Positions 58,615 to 64,000 of a stretch of DNA of 64,000 nucleotides are shown one piece after another. Both the position numbers and the translations under genes were made by a program. Position 1 is the first letter of the stretch. Each line of letters starts with the position of its first letter. This stretch comes from Blastochloris tepida (lineage in GTDB: Bacteria; Pseudomonadota; Alphaproteobacteria; Rhizobiales; Xanthobacteraceae). The stretch is taken from contig NZ_AP018907.1 of NCBI RefSeq assembly GCF_003966715.1, forward strand, positions 2,344,001 through 2,408,000, given 5' to 3'. The notes beneath the pieces were generated by a model. The model had not been told where the DNA came from, made no database searches, and worked only from the letters and a program-made list of their open reading frames with translations.

Positions 58615-60801
58615 GTGCGCGAGCTTCTGTCCAACGAGTTCAAGGCCAGGGTCCGGCGGGCCCTGCTCGATCTCGATTCGCGCATCGACAGCGCGACCTT
58701 CGGGCTGTCGACCCGGCTGCGCGACGGCTGGGAGAATTTCTCGGCCTTCATGGACCGCTTCCATGTCGGCGGCTGGAAGCGTTGGGTGTTGATCGAGCCG
58801 CTCTCCGAGGCGGTGACGCTCGGCACCGTCGGCGCGGTGCTGATGCTGGCGCTGGCCGTTCCGGCGTTCCGCGAGACCACGCCGGACTGGCTGAAGCGCA
58901 CCGAGCTGGCTGTTACCTTCCTCGACCGTTACGGCAATGAGGTCGGGCGCCGCGGCGTGCGCCAGAACGATACTGTGCCGCTCGAGGAATTCCCCGACCA
59001 TCTGATCAAGGCCGTGCTCGCCACCGAGGACCGGCGCTTCTTCGAGCATTTCGGCATCGATGTCGGCGGCACGCTGCGCGCCGTCACCGCCAATGCCCGG
59101 GCCGGCGGCGTGGTGCAGGGCGGCTCCTCGCTCACCCAGCAGCTCGCCAAGAACCTGTTCCTGTCCAACCAGCGCACCATCGAGCGCAAGATCAAGGAAG
59201 CGTTCCTGGCGCTGTGGCTGGAGCAGCACCTCACCAAGAACCAGATCCTCAAGCTCTATCTCGACCGCGCCTATATGGGCGGCGGCGCATTCGGCGTGGA
59301 CGCCGCGTCGCAATACTATTTCGGCAAGTCGGCGCGCGACGTGAACCTTGCCGAGGCGGCCATGCTCGCCGGCCTGTTCAAGGCGCCGACCAAGTTCGCC
59401 CCGCACGTCAACCTGCCGGCGGCGCGCGCCCGCGCCAATGTGGTGCTCGACAATCTGGTCGAGGCCGGCTTCATGACGGAAGGTCAGGTATTCGGCGCCC
59501 GCCGCAACCCGGCGACGCCGATCGAGCGGCGCGACGAGAAGGTGCCCAACTACTATCTCGACTGGGCGTTCGGCGAGGTCGAGGAGATCACCGAGACGCT
59601 GCCGAAATCGGTGACCGAGCGGGTGTTCGTGGTGCGCACCGCGCTCGATCCCAACATCCAGTACGTCGCCGAGACGGCGGTCGAGGAGAAGCTGCGCCAG
59701 TTCGGCCGCGAGTATGGCGCGAGCCAGGCGGCCACCGTGATCATGGACGTCGACGGCGCGGTGCGCGCCATGGTCGGCGGGCGCGACTACGGCGCCTCGC
59801 AGTTCAACCGCGCCACCGACGCGTTGCGCCAGCCCGGCTCCTCGTTCAAGCCCTACGTCTACGCCACCGCCTTCATGAACGGCCTCAAGACCACCACGAC
59901 GGTGCGCGACGAGCCGATCTGCCTCGGCAACTGGTGCCCGCAGAATTACGGCCGCTCCTATGCCGGCACGGTGACGCTGCACTACGCCCTGCAGAAATCG
60001 ATCAACACCATCCCGGTGCGGCTGTCGGTGATGCTGGGCAAGGGCAATGCCAAGGCCGGCCGCGCCAAGATCATCGAGACCGCCCACCGCCTGGGCATCT
60101 CGACGCCGCTGCCGGATTCCTCGTCGCTGCCGATCGGCGCGGCCGAGGTGACGGTGATCGACCAGACCCAATCGTTCGCCGCCTTCGCCTCCGGCGGCAT
60201 GAAGGTGACCGCCCACGCTACGCTGGAGATCAAGACGCCGACCGGCGAGACGGTTTGGCGGTTCGACCGTGACGGGCCGAAGTCCGAGCGCGTGCTGCCG
60301 CAGCAGGTGGCCGAGGATATCAACCGCGTGCTCAAATCGGCGGTGGAGGACGGCACCGGCCGGCGCGCCATGCTCGACGGCATCAGCGCCTCGGGCAAGA
60401 CCGGCACCACCAACGGCTATCGCGACGCGTGGTTCGTCGGCTACACCGGCAATTATGTCGGCGCGGTGTGGTACGGCAATGACGACCACTCGCCGACCAA
60501 CAAGATGACCGGCGGCACGCTGCCGGCGATGACGTGGCAGCAGATCATGGCCTATGCCCACCAGGGCATCGAGCTGAAGACGATGCCGGGCCTCGGCGGC
60601 GACGCCAAGCCGCCCAAGGGCGATACGCCGGTGGCCCAGTCGGGCGGCGACCAGCCCGGCCCGCAGCGGCCGATCACGCTGTCGACCAAATCCAGCGCCA
60701 CGCTGAACCGCATCGAGAAGCTGATGCGCGACTCCGCGGCGCCGGTGAAGCCGACCGCCGCCGCCACCGACCGCCCCACCGGCGCGCTGGGGCGCAATTA
60801 G
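58615..60801 (+). CDS. Class A penicillin-binding protein (PBP1a-like transglycosylase/transpeptidase)
   Basis: 728 aa from GTG 58615, GGAGG 10 bp upstream. Cytosolic N-terminal helix, one membrane anchor (about 62-85), glycosyltransferase family 51 domain with catalytic E138 (ATEDRRFFEHFGID), GGSSLTQQLAKN and RTIERKIKEAFLALWLE, then the transpeptidase with SSFK (S409-K412), S-x-N in KSINT and KTG at K595 (SGKTGTTNGYRDAWFVGYT). It polymerises and crosslinks peptidoglycan. The C-terminal about 70 residues are low-complexity. The TAG stop merges with a family-E repeat. Confidence 0.95.
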   Translation: MRELLSNEFKARVRRALLDLDSRIDSATFGLSTRLRDGWENFSAFMDRFHVGGWKRWVLIEPLSEAVTLGTVGAVLMLALAVPAFRETTPDWLKRTELAVTFLDRYGNEVGRRGVRQNDTVPLEEFPDHLIKAVLATEDRRFFEHFGIDVGGTLRAVTANARAGGVVQGGSSLTQQLAKNLFLSNQRTIERKIKEAFLALWLEQHLTKNQILKLYLDRAYMGGGAFGVDAASQYYFGKSARDVNLAEAAMLAGLFKAPTKFAPHVNLPAARARANVVLDNLVEAGFMTEGQVFGARRNPATPIERRDEKVPNYYLDWAFGEVEEITETLPKSVTERVFVVRTALDPNIQYVAETAVEEKLRQFGREYGASQAATVIMDVDGAVRAMVGGRDYGASQFNRATDALRQPGSSFKPYVYATAFMNGLKTTTTVRDEPICLGNWCPQNYGRSYAGTVTLHYALQKSINTIPVRLSVMLGKGNAKAGRAKIIETAHRLGISTPLPDSSSLPIGAAEVTVIDQTQSFAAFASGGMKVTAHATLEIKTPTGETVWRFDRDGPKSERVLPQQVAEDINRVLKSAVEDGTGRRAMLDGISASGKTGTTNGYRDAWFVGYTGNYVGAVWYGNDDHSPTNKMTGGTLPAMTWQQIMAYAHQGIELKTMPGLGGDAKPPKGDTPVAQSGGDQPGPQRPITLSTKSSATLNRIEKLMRDSAAPVKPTAAATDRPTGALGRN

Positions 60802-60902
60802 AGCATTTTCCGCAAAAGTGGATACCGGTTTTGCGAAAGAAAATGCGACACACCAGAAACTTGGAGCGTCCGATCTGATGCAGTCAGATCGGATAACGCT
60901 CT
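60799..60902. repeat. Dispersed repeat, family E
   Basis: TAGAGCATTTTCCGCAAAAG ... GATAACGCTCT; its first three bases are the stop codon of the penicillin-binding protein gene. Second copy of the repeat at 21646. The rest of the gap to 61083 is moderately AT-rich (around 60940-60965), without a gene. Confidence 0.88.
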
Positions 60903-61082
60903 GGAGCGACATGCCGGTTGTCGCCGGTTTCTGCGTTAAATTATTGATGTGTAATGTATTTTTTGATCCTGTCGGCCGCCCGGGTGCGGCCGGCTGCGGC
61001 GCCCGGCCCCAGCGGAACGATTTGCCGGCGCGGGCGGCGCTGCTATAGGGATCGCACGTACAAGGATCGCACGGGCCGCGCC

Positions 61083-61700
61083 GTGCGGGTCCGGGTCAAT
61101 CTGCGGCACATTGGACGGAATTTCGTGGGGCCCTTCTCGACCCTCGTCAGCTTCCTGGTGGCGGCGGTCACGGCGCTCGTCCTGACATGGTTCGCCGTCA
61201 GCGGCCTGTCCGATTTCGACACCGTGCGGATCGGCGCCTGGACCGCCGCGCCGCGGCACGGCACCGCCGAGGCCGACCCCTATGCGCGGGCCACCTATGC
61301 CAGGTTCGGCACGCTGCCGGTCAGCCTCGCCGACGGCCTCGTCTTCATCGCCCGGCGCGACTCGGCGGGAAACCCGCTCGACGGCCGCTGCACCATCCGC
61401 ATCACCGGCCGGGTGCCGCAGTCGCGCGTGTGGACGCTGACCGTCACCGACGACAAGGGCGCGCTGATCGACAATCCGGCCGGCCGCTACGGCTTCACCT
61501 CCACCGAGCTGGTGTGGGAGAGCGACGGCAGCATCGACATCGTGGCGGCGCCGCGGGCGCGGGCGGGGAACTGGCTGCCCACCGGCGCGGCCACCGGCGT
61601 GCTGTTCGTGCTGCGGCTCTACGACACCCAGATCGGCTTCGCCTCCCGCACCAGCGACGCGCCGCTGCTGCCAGCCATCCGCCAGTCCGATTGCCCATGA
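61083..61700 (+). CDS. DUF1214 domain-containing membrane protein
   Basis: 205 aa from the GTG at 61083 (VRVRVNLRHIGRN). One N-terminal membrane segment (LVSFLVAAVTALVLTWFAV), then the periplasmic DUF1214 domain with DPYARATYARFGTLPVSLADGLVFIARRDSAGNPLDG, RVWTLTVTDDKG and GVLFVLRLYDTQ. The DUF1214 and DUF1254 modules occur together in one protein or as neighbouring genes; here the stop overlaps the DUF1254 start (ATGA). Function unknown. Confidence 0.88.
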   Translation: MRVRVNLRHIGRNFVGPFSTLVSFLVAAVTALVLTWFAVSGLSDFDTVRIGAWTAAPRHGTAEADPYARATYARFGTLPVSLADGLVFIARRDSAGNPLDGRCTIRITGRVPQSRVWTLTVTDDKGALIDNPAGRYGFTSTELVWESDGSIDIVAAPRARAGNWLPTGAATGVLFVLRLYDTQIGFASRTSDAPLLPAIRQSDCP

Positions 61701-62344
61701 TGCGATTGCTTACGATGCGATGGCCCTTCTTCCGCTGGCCCTTCTCCCGGCCGCAGGCGGCCCGCCCGGCGCGGCCGCGCGTGCCGGTGGTTCAGGTGCC
61801 GATGCGCTGGGTGCTGCCGGTGGTGACCGGGCTGGTGGTCGGGCTCGCGGCGCATCTGGTGGCGATCCTGATCATGCCCTATCAGGCGCCGGCCGATGCG
61901 TGGGCGCGCATCGCCACGCTGGGGCCGGCCAACACCGTGGTGCTGGTGCCGCCCTCGGCCGCCGATTCCGAGCTGATGCCGTTCCTCGATCCGGCCTTCG
62001 CGACGGCTGCCTGCCGCTACGACCTCTCGGCTGGCCCGCTGAAGCTGCGCGTGCCGGTGACGGCCGACTACACCTCGGTGTCGTTCTATACCCGCCACGG
62101 ACAGACGTTCTACGGCATCAGCGACCGCGCCGCCGGGCGCAAGATGATCGACGTCGACCTGATGACGCCGCAGCAGCGGACGCTGCTGCCCTCTGACGAG
62201 GAGATCACCGCCGCCGACCGGCTGATCGTCGAATCGCCGTCGAAGACCGGCATTGCCATCATCCGCGCTTTGGTGCGCGAGGCCGGCGCGCGCCCGGAGA
62301 TCGAGACGCTGCTCGTCCGCGCCACCTGCGGCCCGGCGAGCTGA
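61697..62344 (+). CDS. DUF1254 domain-containing membrane protein
   Basis: 215 aa. A basic N-terminus with membrane segment (WVLPVVTGLVVGLAAHLVAILIMP), then the DUF1254 domain: DSELMPFLDPAFATAACRYDLSAGPLKLRVPV and YTSVSFYTRHGQTFYGISDRAAG. Translationally coupled to the DUF1214 gene. Probably an envelope pair acting together; no substrate known. Convergent with the MFS gene 7 bp away. Confidence 0.88.
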   Translation: MMRLLTMRWPFFRWPFSRPQAARPARPRVPVVQVPMRWVLPVVTGLVVGLAAHLVAILIMPYQAPADAWARIATLGPANTVVLVPPSAADSELMPFLDPAFATAACRYDLSAGPLKLRVPVTADYTSVSFYTRHGQTFYGISDRAAGRKMIDVDLMTPQQRTLLPSDEEITAADRLIVESPSKTGIAIIRALVREAGARPEIETLLVRATCGPAS

Positions 62345-62351
62345 CATTGCC

Positions 62352-63626
62352 CTAAACCTCTTCGTGGCGCGGGTCGCGGGCCCGGACATAGACGACCATC
62401 AGCGCCAGCATCGCCAGCCCCTGCAGGGCGAACACCATGTGATAGGCGGCGGCCGGATAGGCGCCATTGGCGGTGGGATAGAGATCCACCACCACGCCGG
62501 CCACCGCCTGCCAGACGAACACCCCGCCCATATTGGCGAGATTGAGCAATGTGATGCCGCGCCCGACGAGATGCGGCGGGAACAGCGACTTGCCGTGCGC
62601 CATCATCACCGGCGTGAACGCCGCCATCAGCCCGAAGGCGGCAAACCACACCGGCAGCCAGCCCTGCGGCAGCGGGCCGGCGAGCGGCAGAACCAGGAGC
62701 AGGAGGGCGGAGCCGATCGCCCCGATCATGGTCGGCCAGCGGTAGCTGTCGAGCAGCCGGTCGGAAATGCCCCAAAGGAAGGAGCCGCAGATCTGCGCCA
62801 CCGCCATCAGCAGCAGCATGTCGCCGCGCTGGGCAAGTTCGAAGCCATAGACGTCGGTGAGATAGGGCCCGCCCCACAGGCCCTGGATGCTGGCATACAT
62901 CGCATAGGCGCAGGTGTGCAGCAGGAACAGCCGCCAGACATCTCGGATGCGGATGACGTGCACCACGCCGCGAATGCTGTCGGCGAGCGAATCCTTGTTG
63001 TGCGGCGCGACCTTGCCGGGAGGATTGTCGCGCACCACCACGGCCGCCACCACGGCGCTGACCACGGTGATGGCCGCCACCACCAGGAACGGCGTCCGCC
63101 AGCCGAACGCCTCGGCGGCGCGGGCCAGCGGCGCGGTGGCCAGCAGCGCCCCCAGGCTTCCCACCGCCATCTGGATGCCGAGCAGGGTGGAGAAGCGATC
63201 GGGCGGGAACCACCGCGCATAGACGGCGAGCGGCGCCATCAGCAAAGCAGCGCAGCCCAGGCCCATCAGCACCCGCGCTCCCAGCAGCCCGGCGAAACTG
63301 CCGGCCAGCGCGAACAGCAGGGAGCCGGCGATCGCCAGCGACACCGAGCCGAGCAGGCAGGCGCGCGGGCCGAACCGGTCGAGAGCGATGCCGAGCGGCA
63401 ATTGGGCGGCCGCGAACATCAGGAAGAACAGGCTCGACAGCAGCCCGATCTCGGCGGCGTTCAAGCTCAGCTCGCGCGCCAGATTGGGGGCGATCACCCC
63501 GATCGAGCCACGCAGGAACTGGCTGATCACATAGATGCCGGCGCAGGTCGCGACGAGCACCACCACGGTGACGACCGGCAGGCGGGCCCCTCGGTTCTCG
63601 GCCCCGGATGCCTCACCTTCCGTCAA
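62352..63626 (-). CDS. Major facilitator superfamily transporter
   Basis: 424 aa with about 12 hydrophobic segments. The MFS motif A-like loop between TM2 and TM3 reads LGIALDRFGPRACLLGS, and the second-half equivalent is LWGISDRLLDSYRWPTM. LMGLGCAALLMAPLAVYARWFPPDRFSTLLG resembles the NNP/OFA-like transporters annotated as MFS antiporters. No substrate can be inferred. It is divergent from the phosphatase-family gene. Confidence 0.9.
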   Translation of the reverse strand: MTEGEASGAENRGARLPVVTVVVLVATCAGIYVISQFLRGSIGVIAPNLARELSLNAAEIGLLSSLFFLMFAAAQLPLGIALDRFGPRACLLGSVSLAIAGSLLFALAGSFAGLLGARVLMGLGCAALLMAPLAVYARWFPPDRFSTLLGIQMAVGSLGALLATAPLARAAEAFGWRTPFLVVAAITVVSAVVAAVVVRDNPPGKVAPHNKDSLADSIRGVVHVIRIRDVWRLFLLHTCAYAMYASIQGLWGGPYLTDVYGFELAQRGDMLLLMAVAQICGSFLWGISDRLLDSYRWPTMIGAIGSALLLLVLPLAGPLPQGWLPVWFAAFGLMAAFTPVMMAHGKSLFPPHLVGRGITLLNLANMGGVFVWQAVAGVVVDLYPTANGAYPAAAYHMVFALQGLAMLALMVVYVRARDPRHEEV

Positions 63627-63858
63627 AGAACGCCTCCGGACTGGCCATGCTTCCTCTTTCGCGGGACAACCTGCTTAGCCCAGATGCGAATGCTTATCCA
63701 AGTTCGCCTTCCTGGTGAGACCCAGGCGAAGGTGCCGCAGCCGGGCCCGCGCATTGGCTGGACCACAACAATGGCGCCAACCTCCCCCGGCCGCCATTGC
63801 AGCGGGCGGCGAGGCTTTCTATAGGTCGCCACCAGCTTGCCACCGAGGATGACCCTTC

Positions 63859-64000
63859 ATGCGCGCCGTCGATTTCGCTGCCTTCGTGGACGAACTCGCC
63901 ACCGTCTCGGCTGCGGCCATCCTGCCGTTCTTCCGCACCGCCATCGGCGTCGACGACAAGCGCAAGCGCGGGCAGTTCGATCCGGTCACCGACGCCGACC
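63859..64000 (+). CDS. Inositol monophosphatase family protein (HisN-like), 3' truncated by window edge
   Basis: First 47 residues only. MRAVDFAAFVDELATVSAAAILPFFRT and the ending FDPVTDAD match the N-terminus of the IMPase superfamily: the D(P)VT.AD motif is the start of the metal/substrate loop. In this order such genes are usually histidinol-phosphate phosphatase (hisN) or related. GAGGA precedes the ATG. The 63627-63858 interval before it shows nothing else. Confidence 0.75.
   Translation, partial: MRAVDFAAFVDELATVSAAAILPFFRTAIGVDDKRKRGQFDPVTDAD

Overview
The window is GC-rich chromosomal DNA of an alphaproteobacterium, most likely order Hyphomicrobiales (Rhizobiales), near the Bradyrhizobium/Rhodopseudomonas/Xanthobacter side. 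Reasons: dense high-GC genes, a ccmI-ccmE-ccmF-ccmH (cycHJKL) cluster, a degP-regulator-kinase-glnE neighbourhood, a FeuP/FeuQ-like two-component pair, a PleC/DivJ-type kinase, paired DUF1214/DUF1254 proteins, and dispersed palindromes of the kind found in this order (for example one starting TAGAGCATTTTCCGC).

Layout. 1-17.5 kb is housekeeping: the C-terminal part of an acyltransferase/acyl-ACP synthetase, a CDF metal exporter, a zinc alcohol dehydrogenase, aminopeptidase N, a PAS sensor kinase, then a leftward run of degP, response regulator, sensor kinase and glnE. 17.7-41.5 kb is an RcGTA-type gene transfer agent (or GTA-like prophage) locus: terminase small and large subunits, capsid, connector and tail genes g6-g15, fibre-like proteins, an endolysin and a GTA-type holin. 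Three near-identical IS110 elements (1.16 kb) lie at or in this locus and a fourth lies at 46-47 kb. 42.6-53.8 kb holds a sensor kinase, a small lipoprotein, polyphosphate kinase 2, an unknown 496-aa protein and the cytochrome c maturation genes. 54-64 kb holds a 1.1-kaa caspase-fold protein with long proline-rich repeats, a UPF0260 protein, a class A penicillin-binding protein, DUF1214/DUF1254 proteins, an MFS transporter and the start of an inositol-phosphatase family gene.

Main story. The GTA locus is rearranged. Terminase and g10-g15 lie on the minus strand, while capsid-g9 lie on the plus strand between two IS110 copies in opposite orientation. Flipping the segment between these copies restores the canonical order g1-g2-[..]-g5-g6-g7-g8-g9-g10-g11-g12-g13-g14-g15. 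The half-palindromes flanking the two IS copies are exchanged exactly as IS-by-IS recombination predicts. Portal (g3) and prohead protease (g4) are absent, so the particle is probably not functional unless these genes are elsewhere. The locus is also loaded with dispersed repeats and carries opposite-strand passengers (an S1 protease, a DUF465 protein and a low-GC gene with its own sigma70-like promoter).

Two mobile-DNA systems can be read directly. (1) All four IS110 copies sit at the same point of a REP-like palindrome (GATCCCGG-NT-C). Their roughly 180-bp non-coding left end has four short segments matching target and donor halves, in the arrangement expected of an IS110 bridge RNA. (2) A 121-bp MITE-like element with TACGGTTTCCGG termini occurs four times, each copy flanked by a TGA or TCA triplet duplication. 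Two copies fall exactly on the TGA stop codons of ccmH and of the caspase-like gene and leave the stop intact.
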